Source of the DNA: Flavobacteriales bacterium
GTDB lineage: Bacteria; Bacteroidota; Bacteroidia; Flavobacteriales_D; Sanyastnellaceae
Direction of reading: 5' to 3'
DNA length: 5,720 nucleotides
Assembly: GCA_947464885.1 (NCBI GenBank)
Contig: CANHYZ010000159.1
Location: forward strand, 1 to 5,720
Shown in pieces: positions 1 to 5,720 of this stretch; within the stretch, counting starts at the first letter, position 1, and the number at the start of each line of letters is the position of its first letter. The position numbers and the translations under genes were made by a program. Under the pieces are notes generated by a model. The model had not been told where the DNA came from. It did not search any database and was given only the letters and a program-made list of their open reading frames with translations.

Positions 1-141
1 GCAATCGTAAAACAGATATATCTTGCAACCATCAACGCTCAAACACGGTGGAACGGCACCATGTTCGGCTGGAGCACGGTTCGTCGGGATCTTGAAGATT
101 ATTTTGGAACTAGAATTAATAACCCTGACACACTTAATTAA
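1..141 (+). CDS. IS256-family (mutator-type) transposase, C-terminal fragment cut by window edge
   Basis: The first reading frame is open from the left edge to a TAA at 139-141 and gives 46 residues with no start in the window. The fragment carries the conserved C-terminal pattern of IS256-family DDE transposases: IYLAT at residues 6-10, Trp17, a second Trp exactly seven residues later (W24), and FGTR at 35-38. The spacings Y-to-W (10), W-to-W (7) and W-to-F (11) match the family pattern YLA...KKW....NW...........F..R as I remember it. Such enzymes are usually about 400 residues, so most of the gene, including the catalytic DDE residues, lies to the left. It would catalyse cut-and-paste or copy-out transposition of its own element. 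It runs opposite to the other genes here. Whether the complete gene is intact cannot be judged. The family call comes from pattern spacing alone, without an alignment search. Confidence 0.72.
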   Translation, partial: AIVKQIYLATINAQTRWNGTMFGWSTVRRDLEDYFGTRINNPDTLN

Positions 142-150
142 GCACTCCCT
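124..150 (+). mobile_element. Probable right end (terminal inverted repeat) of the IS256-type element
   Basis: IS256-family elements normally end within a few tens of bases of the transposase stop, and their ends often carry a GTGT-type core when read inward. Read inward on the minus strand from about 150, the sequence is GGGAGTGCTTAATTAAGTGT followed by GTCAGGG. It includes that kind of core and overlaps the last transposase codons. A perfect 10-bp palindrome, CTTAATTAAG, lies at 133-142 and covers the stop codon. The left end is outside the window, so neither the inverted repeat pairing nor the target duplication can be seen. The boundary is a guess to within about ten bases. Confidence 0.33.
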
Positions 151-153
151 TAA

Positions 154-169
154 CCGCAGAGCCGCAGAG
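154..169. repeat. Perfect tandem doublet of CCGCAGAG
   Basis: Two exact, adjacent copies of the octamer CCGCAGAG (154-161 and 162-169) are preceded by TTAA. The sequence resembles the CGCAGAG-type short dispersed repeats that I recall from intergenic regions of many bacteria. That resemblance is from memory and untested. It lies between the probable insertion-sequence end and the heptamer array, outside any credible gene. An insertion-sequence target duplication would flank the whole element rather than sit beside itself, so that explanation fits poorly. Confidence 0.5.
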
Positions 170-200
170 CCTGAAAAAAGTGAACTTACACCCCCTTTGG

Positions 201-291
201 TCATCCCTCATCCCTCATCCCTCATCCCTCATCCCTCATCCCTCATCCCTCATCCCTCATCCCTCATCCCTCATCCCTCATCCCTCATCCC
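201..291. repeat. Heptanucleotide tandem array, 13 perfect copies of TCATCCC (GGGATGA on the minus strand)
   Basis: From 201 to 291 the unit TCATCCC repeats thirteen times with no mismatch. On the minus strand each unit is GGGATGA, giving thirteen GGG runs separated by ATGA, which satisfies a G3/N1-7 quadruplex pattern. The array lies downstream of the outer-membrane barrel gene, so a transcript running past that gene would carry the G-rich version. Seven is not a multiple of three, so the minus strand meets a TGA in every frame within 21 bases. The plus strand has no stop in the array and gives a spurious Ser-Ser-Leu-Ile-Pro-His-Pro reading. The perfect identity suggests recent expansion by replication slippage. 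A G5 run (minus strand of 191-195) sits just beyond it. Confidence 0.97.
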
Positions 292-319
292 TAACCCTTT
301 ACCCCTAACCCCTAACCCC
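292..319. repeat. Degenerate TAACCCC-type tail of the heptamer array, telomere-like and G-quadruplex-capable on the minus strand
   Basis: Directly after the perfect array come TAACCC, TTTACCCC, TAACCCC and TAACCCC, a related but different unit. Read on the minus strand this is GGGGTTAGGGGTTAGGGG, then TAAA, GGG and TTA. That makes four G-runs with loops of three or four bases, which is a stronger quadruplex motif than the GGGATGA part. It begins on the minus strand four bases after the stop codon of the barrel gene (TGA at 323-325). No conventional terminator hairpin was found after that gene, so this tract may affect the 3' end of its transcript; that is inference. Confidence 0.85.
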
Positions 320-322
320 TCA

Positions 323-1177
323 TCAAAACACACTCACCATCACCTGTCCACCGAACATGCGCATTCGTGCATCATATTCAAGCGCAAAGAATCCGCGGGC
401 ATGTTTCGCCGGGCTATTGAAATAACTGCGCGCTCCGAATTTTAACACCTCATTCTTTTCCGCCTCTACACGGTAGTTGCCGTCGCAATAAAGGGTATAA
501 CGCTCATTAAGGTTTACGAATACCGAGCTCGCGGCTTCCTTCTGTTCGGAGGAATAATTCATACAGAGATCCAATCGATCGTTGGTCAGCTTAAGCCCGG
601 CGAAGTATTTACCGTCCAGCCGCATATAACCTGCAACACGCAGCTTCCGGTAATCGATGCGCAAGTGGTTGGCCCATTCTCCCGAATGGTTATGAAAGGC
701 ATAGGCCAAAAACAGCTCTTTCGATGGCGCATAACGGAGCATCACGCCCGGCTTGCTTCCAATGATGCGGGATTGCGCATAGGTCTCGCTTTGCTGCTGC
801 CACGTCACCGGGTTGGGGCGCACGGTGGTTGTGGGGGTCACGAGCACACCGGCCCTCAATTGCAGTTTGTCGCTGAACTTCGTGATGAACTCAAATGCAG
901 GTAGCGCATTGACTGTGTTATTGCTATTGAACTGCACAACAGCCTGTCCTTCTAAAAGAAAGACATTGGTAAAGCGCTGCGTAATGAGTGCCCCCAGTCT
1001 TACAGATGCCGAAGCGCTCGTGCGCAGACTGTCGATAGGCACCTGAAGTTTCGAGTAAAACCCCGCATACAGTTTATTCGCTGTTGTATAATCGTTGAGT
1101 TGAATGTTCTCGATTTGCGCATAACCGACAAGCGATTGAAGTGTTGCTGCCACAGCAATGAAAAATACCTTTCTCAT
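323..1177 (-). CDS. Predicted outer-membrane beta-barrel protein, porin-like, function unknown
   Basis: The product is 284 residues, starting at the ATG at 1175-1177. This start begins a clean signal peptide: MRK, a hydrophobic stretch (FFIAVAATLQSLVG, residues 5-18), then a likely signal peptidase I site after Ala20 (VGYA|QIEN). An in-frame ATG at 1205-1207 would add ten polar residues before the signal and overlap the upstream gene, so it was rejected. The mature part is rich in alternating hydrophobic/polar segments of beta-strand size (around 35-46, 55-63, 74-84, 94-112, 143-162, 171-197, 244-254, 262-272). It ends in GGQVMVSVF, and a terminal Phe is typical of outer-membrane barrels. The gene starts four bases after the transporter stop (TAACCCCATG), so the two are probably co-transcribed. 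No Shine-Dalgarno sequence is visible, as is usual in Bacteroidota. It lacks the N-terminal sequence expected of PorP/SprF proteins. The substrate is unknown. Confidence 0.82.
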   Translation of the reverse strand: MRKVFFIAVAATLQSLVGYAQIENIQLNDYTTANKLYAGFYSKLQVPIDSLRTSASASVRLGALITQRFTNVFLLEGQAVVQFNSNNTVNALPAFEFITKFSDKLQLRAGVLVTPTTTVRPNPVTWQQQSETYAQSRIIGSKPGVMLRYAPSKELFLAYAFHNHSGEWANHLRIDYRKLRVAGYMRLDGKYFAGLKLTNDRLDLCMNYSSEQKEAASSVFVNLNERYTLYCDGNYRVEAEKNEVLKFGARSYFNSPAKHARGFFALEYDARMRMFGGQVMVSVF

Positions 1178-1181
1178 GGGG

Positions 1182-1625
1182 TTAGTATTTACGGATGATG
1201 ATGGCACCGACGATGACCAGGAGAACGCCGAATAAGCGGGGCAACGTCATTGGATGAGGTTGTGCAACGAGTATATTAAAATGTTCGAGGACCACGGTAA
1301 AGAGCATTTGTCCGGCGACAATAAGCGCAAAGGTGAGTCCTGGTCCTAAATGCGGATAAGCGAGAATTACAGCGGTCACATAAAACGCCCCCAGCAAACC
1401 TCCAATCCATGCATATAGAGGAGCCGCCTTTAATCCGCTCCATGAAATAGACTGCTTGGTCAGCAGCACAAACAGGAGCATGGCGATAGTCCCCACAATA
1501 AACGAAATGCACACGGCCATTATCGGGCTATCGGCAGCCCTTCCCAGTTTGGCATTTACGCCCGCTTGAATGGGCAAAAGAGAGCCGGCAACAAAGGCCA
1601 GCGCAATCCAGAGGAGTTTATCCAT
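1182..1625 (-). CDS. YdcZ/DUF606-type small membrane transporter (DMT superfamily)
   Basis: This 147-residue, strongly hydrophobic protein has about five membrane segments (roughly residues 3-22, 33-55, 70-90, 96-115, 129-144), the usual size for the DUF606 (YdcZ) family of the drug/metabolite transporter superfamily. Family landmarks as I recall them are present: LLPIQAGVNAKLGRA near the N-terminus (16-30), SFIVGT (41-46), GGLLGAFYVTA (75-85), FALIVAGQM (99-107) and a C-terminal GVLLVIVGAIIIRK. These proteins are single-unit inner-membrane carriers, probably acting as dimers; substrates are mostly unknown. The ATG at 1623-1625 begins MDKLLW, which runs straight into the first helix, and no better start lies upstream. 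No Shine-Dalgarno sequence precedes it (CCTAACCAACC). The stop (1182-1184) is four bases before the barrel gene. Nothing in the sequence links its substrate to either neighbour. Confidence 0.9.
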   Translation of the reverse strand: MDKLLWIALAFVAGSLLPIQAGVNAKLGRAADSPIMAVCISFIVGTIAMLLFVLLTKQSISWSGLKAAPLYAWIGGLLGAFYVTAVILAYPHLGPGLTFALIVAGQMLFTVVLEHFNILVAQPHPMTLPRLFGVLLVIVGAIIIRKY

Positions 1626-1635
1626 GGTTGGTTAG

Positions 1636-1680
1636 GTTGTGCGACAAAGATGGTGGTTATACTTCGCTTATCAGCACAAC
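1636..1680. repeat. Seven-base inverted repeat flanking the candidate promoter
   Basis: GTTGTGC at 1636-1642 and its exact reverse complement GCACAAC at 1674-1680 are separated by 31 bases. One arm covers the expected transcription start and the other lies at the -33 region of the candidate promoter. Such a layout could be a pair of regulator half-sites, but a 7-bp match at this distance may also be chance. Confidence 0.3.
1640..1652 (-). promoter_or_regulatory. Candidate Bacteroidota-type promoter (-7 box CATCTTTG) for the transporter-barrel pair
   Basis: On the minus strand, positions 1652-1645 read CATCTTTG, one mismatch from the Bacteroidota -7 consensus TAnnTTTG, followed by TCGCAC. Transcription would start near 1640 and leave a leader of about 15 bases before the ATG at 1625. 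A TTG that could serve as the -33 element lies 24 bases upstream (in TGTTGTG), a little farther than the usual 19-21, so the match is imperfect. The location between a probable terminator and the next start codon supports the call. Confidence 0.42.
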
Positions 1681-1688
1681 AGGGAAAT

Positions 1689-1711
1689 ATTCGGGGCTCT
1701 ATATCCCGAAT
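1689..1711 (-). terminator. Hairpin after the adhesin gene, possible rho-independent terminator
   Basis: ATTCGGG at 1705-1711 (minus-strand reading) pairs perfectly with CCCGAAT at 1689-1695 around a 9-base loop. A G-U pair at 1696/1704 could extend the stem in RNA. It lies 26 bases past the adhesin stop codon (1738-1740). The following sequence on the transcript is AUUUCCCUG, so the U-tract is short and the terminator would be weak. No other stem of this quality was seen in the 112-bp gap. Confidence 0.42.
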
Positions 1712-1737
1712 CGAAAGGATGTCATAAAGAGAAATGC

Positions 1738-4700
1738 TTAGCGTATAAGATTAATGAACCCTTGCTTCGTCAAGGGAATTTCCTGGATGTAGGGCTTTAC
1801 GCTTACGATGTAGGTGTAGGTATCAGCCATTTGGTCTTGACCTTTGTAGGTGCCATCCCATCCAATATTCGGATTGGTGGTTTCAAAAACCATTTCCCCC
1901 CAGCGATTGAATATTTTAAATTCAAGCACCTTTTCTATCCCCCACCCCTCAACAAAAAGCATTTCATTCACAGAATCACCATTAGGACTGAATGCGTCGG
2001 GCACATCTACTGATGCCAACAGCAAGACATCAAACTCATAGCGCGAGACCACCGAAAAGCAGCCGAGCGTATCCTCAATCGTGACGTAATAAACGGTATC
2101 TTCCAAGGGCTGGAACACCGGGTTGCCACAATCAATGCAGCTCAACCACACGTCCGGTGTCCACTCGTAGGTATATCCATCGCCGTATGGAAGTTCTAAT
2201 TCAACTGTTTCTCCTATAATCAGCGTCTGCTGCTGGTCTACTTCAACGGGAGGTTGGTAAACAGTAACAAAGGTCACCGTATCGTTCGCACAACCGTTGG
2301 TATCCGTTACCAGAACAGTAAACTCAGTGGTAATATCCGGGAAAGCTATCGGATTTTGAATGAGGTGGTCACTCAGTAGTGCTTCGGGTTCCCAGACATA
2401 CGTGACGCCTCCGGAAGCATTCAGCTCGAAATTATCGCCCAAGCAAATAGCTCCCCCATAAGCTTGAGCCTGGGGCAGCGGGAAGATGACCATTGCCTTT
2501 CTGACAGTGTCTACGCATCCTTCCGGCTGGGCCAAGACGGCCAGCGTCACCACGTAGTTTCCGGGCTCATACTGTATTTGAGGAGGATTGGCAGTGGTAA
2601 ACGTTTGCCCATTTCCAAAATCCCAAAACCATGAATCTATCCCGGTTGAGGACAGGTTGGTGAAATTGTCTACAACGCCCACACAGTGAGCAGTGTCAAT
2701 GGCGCTTGCCTCACTATTTCTTCCAAAATCGGCATAGACATCCACGAAATCGAGCGTTTGACTTTTTACAATCGAACAAATAGAATCTTGATTCCATAAA
2801 ATAAGCGAAACCACAGTTTCACTACTCTCGGGATTAAATTCAAATTCATAATCATAGGTGATCTGGTCTTGTTCAGCCGCAACGACCCCATCGCCGAAAT
2901 CCCATTGCCAGGTCATCACGTCGGCGGTGTCGATAAGCTGAAGATTGATTTCATCGCCTCGACAAATGCTCAGCGGATTTAAGGTAAAATCACCAATAGG
3001 TCCAACCACATGGATGGTTGATGAAGCTGTGTCTGCGCATCCTGCAGTGGATGCAACAATCAATTCAATGGTATAGTCGCCGGGTTGGTTGTAGTTTGAT
3101 CCTACCGTGCTTTCCGGAATGACAGGATCACCATTTCCCAAGTTCCATTCGCGTATTCCAAATGGGTTCACCACTGAGATATCGGTGAATGACACCGCCA
3201 GGGGATAACATACATATTCTCCATCAGTAATCGTGGACCCTCCATCGGCAAGCGTGGAAAGGAATGCTGCTTGCGGATAATCCTGAACGAAAATAAAATC
3301 ATCATAAGTCACCGTATTGGAGCACCCTTGCGCGTTGGTTACCGTGAGTGAAACATCATAAAGACCGGTTGTGTTGTATTGATGCGTTTCTGTGTAGCTT
3401 GATGATTCAAAACCATCACCGAAATTCCATAACACTTGATTACCGGCCGAAGAAATATTAGGCGTCAGTGTTGTTGAGCCGCCCACACAAAACTGGTTTT
3501 CACCCGAGATAGTGTAATTCGCATTCGGAACATTGGGCATGATTTCAACCTCATCCTGTTCGCTACACCCCAAGGAATTTGTTGCCTGAACGGAAATGAC
3601 ATACGGCACAACATATTCGCCATCCATCAATTCCTCGGTGAACGTGTGATTCGGACCGATATCCGATGAGATGGCGCCATCCCCAAAATCCCACTCGTAA
3701 CTGACGACAGATAAATCGGATGTAGCATTCGCGTCGAATAGTACCGACATAGGCAAACATGGACTATCAACTATAAGCTCAATATCCACGTCGACGCCGG
3801 AGATGTAGATAGTGGTGGAACTCGAATCAAGACATCCGTTGATATCTTCCACCCACAGTTCCACTTCAAAGACCCCCGGCTGCTGGTATTCGTGATAGTA
3901 GGTACCACCACAAACCTTAGGACGTGTTTGATCACCGAAATACCATACGTAGCTGTTATAGCCCGGATTCTCATCGAACGCCACATTGGAGGAGTTGGTC
4001 CCGGTAAACAAAACCGGTACTCCAACACAGGCGGAATCCGCAAGACTAATCACGGACTCAATGTTGCGCACCTTGATAAGCTCAGTATCCGGAAAAGGGT
4101 CACATCCTGAGGTGTTGTTGTAAGCGGTGACCGTCACGGTGTAATCGCCCGTTTGAGCGAACGTGTGCGACTGCTGCAAATTTGTAGAGTTCTCGATGAT
4201 TGTGCCATCGCCAAAATCCCATGTCCAATGATCCGCATCGGAGACCTCGACTTCAAAGGGATAGATCATCGGCGCATCACAATTGCACGTGTGAGTTAAT
4301 TTGGCAAGCGGACCATCCACCGTAATGGTTTGAGTGGTTGTGGAGAAACATCCGCGAAATCCCGCCGACATGGTTATTTCGCTCGTGCCTGTGCTGGCAT
4401 TGAAAGTTACGATTGGGTTCTGATCAGTTTGACAGGAAAATAGCATTCCGACATCCCCACCATAGTGCCAGGTGTCAATGCTATCGGACGGCGCACTGGT
4501 GTCAGTAATCTGTATTTCGTCGCCAATACAAACTCTATCGGGTGATATTACAAAACTTGGATTGGGTGGACTTCCCACTTCTATGGTTTGCATCCAGGAA
4601 GTATCTCTGCATCCGCTGGCGGTTATCACGGTTAAAAAAGGATGGTATATTCCCGGAGAATTATATAGATGGGACACATTGTTCACATCGGCCGTAGTAA

Positions 4701-5720
4701 CCTGCGGCGAACCGTCTCCGAAATTCCAGATCATCTCGTCGATGTAGGACACATCCGTTGAACTGTAGTTGATAAAGGAAACCGACAGTGGCGCGCACCC
4801 CTCATCTTCACTTGGGTAAAAAAGCGCATTGGGTCTGACAATAATCAACGTATCAACGGTATACCCCGGGCAGCCGTCAGCGGTGATGATGGACAGCTCA
4901 ATCTCAATTTCCCGCGCATAATTGATGGTGTACTCCAGAATCGGATACTGGATGGATTCAACGGGATTGGATTGGTTGGAAGTTTCATCTTCGGGAAAAC
5001 TCCACGCGTATGAGGCTATTTGCGCATTCGCACCGGCACTAAAACTAACCAGACCGGGAAACTGACACAAGGTGTCGGGTGTCATGGAAATACTTACAAC
5101 AGGGAATTGAACAACGATCTGAATTGTTGTATCATCACTGCATTGATTGCTGTTCACCGTCAGCGTTACATCGTAAGTGCCCGGAGCATTATACGTATGA
5201 AAAAGTTCATTTCCCGTGAGTCCGTCGCCGTAGTCAAAATTGAAGCTATTCCCGATTGACTCATTTACAAACTCCACTTGTCTGCATACCGTATCGTTAC
5301 CTCCGCCGATAGCGTAAAAGCTCGCCACCGGGTTTAAAATGAATACATTTCTGTATGCAGTATTGCTGCAGTCATTATCATCGGTAACTGTTAACGATGC
5401 AGTATAATTACCCACATCTTCATAGATCACCGATGGTGGATTTTGAACGTCGGCATCAACCGCGTTTCCAAAACTCCAGTCGTAGGTCAGTTCATCTCCC
5501 AAAGGCGATCCCGATGTAACTTCACTGCTAAAAGTGACCGTAAAGGGCGCTGAGCAAACCACCGTTAGACCGGGGACCGTTGAAATCTGGATATTGGGCA
5601 GTGCAGATATTTTTATGGTGTCGGCATAAGAGATCGAGCCTTGGCACCCATTTTCATCCGTTACAATCAGACTCACATCAAAAATACCTGAGACCTTATA
5701 AGAATAGCTTGGATTGGAGC
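1738..5720 (-). CDS. Giant PKD-repeat surface adhesin with T9SS type B sorting domain (gliding-motility-associated C-terminal domain), 5' end outside window
   Basis: The frame is open to the right edge. Fourteen codons precede the GTG at 5674-5676 (taken as residue 1) and continue the same domain, so that GTG is an internal Val and at least 1,326 residues are present. After a partial unit at the edge come twelve PKD units of about 75-90 residues. Their core motifs lie at: 1 WSFGN 67; 2 FDYGDG 147; 3 WSFPED 225; 4 WNFGDG 317; 5 WHYGGD 403; 6 WDFGDG 486; 7 WYFGDQ 578; 8 WDFGDG 662; 9 WNFGDG 750; 10 WNLGNGD 844; 11 WDFGDG 925; 12 WDFGNG 1018. Two Ig-like units of the YxWxP...NP type follow (about 1067-1143 and 1144-1216). 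The end (1223-1312) is the CHU_C/TIGR04131 type B sorting domain: VPDAFSPNGDSVNE, FKIFNRWGEMVFE, GWDGTYKG, and a closing GFINLIR. This domain directs export through the T9SS. PKD arrays usually form rod-like stalks for adhesion or gliding, as in SprB-like proteins. The ligand is unknown. The signal peptide must lie upstream. Confidence 0.95.
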   Translation of the reverse strand, partial: SNPSYSYKVSGIFDVSLIVTDENGCQGSISYADTIKISALPNIQISTVPGLTVVCSAPFTVTFSSEVTSGSPLGDELTYDWSFGNAVDADVQNPPSVIYEDVGNYTASLTVTDDNDCSNTAYRNVFILNPVASFYAIGGGNDTVCRQVEFVNESIGNSFNFDYGDGLTGNELFHTYNAPGTYDVTLTVNSNQCSDDTTIQIVVQFPVVSISMTPDTLCQFPGLVSFSAGANAQIASYAWSFPEDETSNQSNPVESIQYPILEYTINYAREIEIELSIITADGCPGYTVDTLIIVRPNALFYPSEDEGCAPLSVSFINYSSTDVSYIDEMIWNFGDGSPQVTTADVNNVSHLYNSPGIYHPFLTVITASGCRDTSWMQTIEVGSPPNPSFVISPDRVCIGDEIQITDTSAPSDSIDTWHYGGDVGMLFSCQTDQNPIVTFNASTGTSEITMSAGFRGCFSTTTQTITVDGPLAKLTHTCNCDAPMIYPFEVEVSDADHWTWDFGDGTIIENSTNLQQSHTFAQTGDYTVTVTAYNNTSGCDPFPDTELIKVRNIESVISLADSACVGVPVLFTGTNSSNVAFDENPGYNSYVWYFGDQTRPKVCGGTYYHEYQQPGVFEVELWVEDINGCLDSSSTTIYISGVDVDIELIVDSPCLPMSVLFDANATSDLSVVSYEWDFGDGAISSDIGPNHTFTEELMDGEYVVPYVISVQATNSLGCSEQDEVEIMPNVPNANYTISGENQFCVGGSTTLTPNISSAGNQVLWNFGDGFESSSYTETHQYNTTGLYDVSLTVTNAQGCSNTVTYDDFIFVQDYPQAAFLSTLADGGSTITDGEYVCYPLAVSFTDISVVNPFGIREWNLGNGDPVIPESTVGSNYNQPGDYTIELIVASTAGCADTASSTIHVVGPIGDFTLNPLSICRGDEINLQLIDTADVMTWQWDFGDGVVAAEQDQITYDYEFEFNPESSETVVSLILWNQDSICSIVKSQTLDFVDVYADFGRNSEASAIDTAHCVGVVDNFTNLSSTGIDSWFWDFGNGQTFTTANPPQIQYEPGNYVVTLAVLAQPEGCVDTVRKAMVIFPLPQAQAYGGAICLGDNFELNASGGVTYVWEPEALLSDHLIQNPIAFPDITTEFTVLVTDTNGCANDTVTFVTVYQPPVEVDQQQTLIIGETVELELPYGDGYTYEWTPDVWLSCIDCGNPVFQPLEDTVYYVTIEDTLGCFSVVSRYEFDVLLLASVDVPDAFSPNGDSVNEMLFVEGWGIEKVLEFKIFNRWGEMVFETTNPNIGWDGTYKGQDQMADTYTYIVSVKPYIQEIPLTKQGFINLIR

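Larger units (their letters stand above)
142..322. other. Gene-free, repeat-rich intergenic segment
   Basis: No credible coding region lies here. The only long open frame (plus strand, 23-445) exists because the TCATCCC array lacks stops on that strand, and it overlaps both the transposase end and the barrel gene. Besides the repeats listed separately, the segment has an A-rich stretch (GAAAAAAG, 173-180) and a CCCCC run at 191-195. I found no tRNA-like fold, no clear promoter and no classical rho-independent terminator. Confidence 0.75.

Noticed and set aside
201..319. CRISPR array
   Set aside because: The units are seven bases long and contiguous, with no spacers, so this is a simple tandem repeat.
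23..445. Plus-strand open frame of 140 codons with a Ser-Ser-Leu-Ile-Pro-His-Pro repeat
   Set aside because: It exists because the TCATCCC array has no stops on this strand. It crosses the transposase tail in another frame, the array, and the antisense of the barrel gene, and it shows no domain or signal.
813..1046. Plus-strand open frame antisense to the barrel gene
   Set aside because: Its composition is explained by the codons of the opposite strand, and no domain is visible.
323..1177. PorP/SprF family assignment for the barrel protein
   Set aside because: PorP/SprF proteins often accompany T9SS type B substrates, but the mature N-terminus here lacks the expected FSQY...NPA.AG pattern, and a transporter gene separates it from the adhesin.
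1178..1207. Upstream ATG (1205-1207) as start of the barrel protein
   Set aside because: It would put ten polar residues before a normal signal peptide and overlap the transporter's coding end. The ATG at 1175-1177 gives a clean signal peptide and four-base spacing.
3563..4110. Several open frames of 65-90 codons overlapping the adhesin in other frames and on the opposite strand
   Set aside because: They lie wholly inside a well-supported coding region and show no recognisable motif, signal peptide or independent start context.
5674..5676. GTG as the true start of the PKD protein
   Set aside because: The frame stays open through fourteen further codons to the window edge, and these complete the last strands of a PKD unit, so this is an internal valine.

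Overview
The window looks like a piece of a Bacteroidota chromosome, probably a marine or freshwater Flavobacteriales-type organism. Four things suggest this. There is a giant PKD-repeat surface protein ending in the type B sorting domain of the type IX secretion system (T9SS). The start codons lack Shine-Dalgarno sequences. A probable promoter resembles the Bacteroidota -7 box (TAnnTTTG). Base composition is moderate. The lower-rank assignment is a guess.

Layout from left to right. Positions 1-141 (+) hold the last 46 codons of an IS256-family (mutator-type) transposase, cut by the window edge, followed by a probable right end of that insertion sequence. Positions 142-322 contain no gene and are repeat-rich: a perfect CCGCAGAG doublet (154-169), thirteen perfect copies of the heptamer TCATCCC (201-291), and a degenerate TAACCCC-type tail (292-319) that runs up to the stop codon of the next gene. 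On the minus strand this tract is G-rich and fits a G-quadruplex pattern.

All three sizeable genes lie on the minus strand and are read right to left. First comes a secreted adhesin-like protein with at least twelve PKD units, two Ig-like units and a C-terminal sorting domain (1738-5720; its 5' end is outside the window). After a 112-bp gap with a hairpin and a candidate promoter comes a small YdcZ-type (DUF606) membrane transporter (1182-1625). Four bases later begins a predicted outer-membrane beta-barrel protein (323-1177). The last two are almost certainly co-transcribed; the adhesin is probably a separate unit.

The adhesin would cross the inner membrane by Sec and the outer membrane by T9SS to reach the surface. 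The transporter is an inner-membrane protein and the barrel sits in the outer membrane. No shared pathway for the transporter and barrel can be read from the sequence. I saw no RNA genes, CRISPR array or defence system. The least ordinary element is the heptamer/G-run array between the barrel gene and the insertion sequence.
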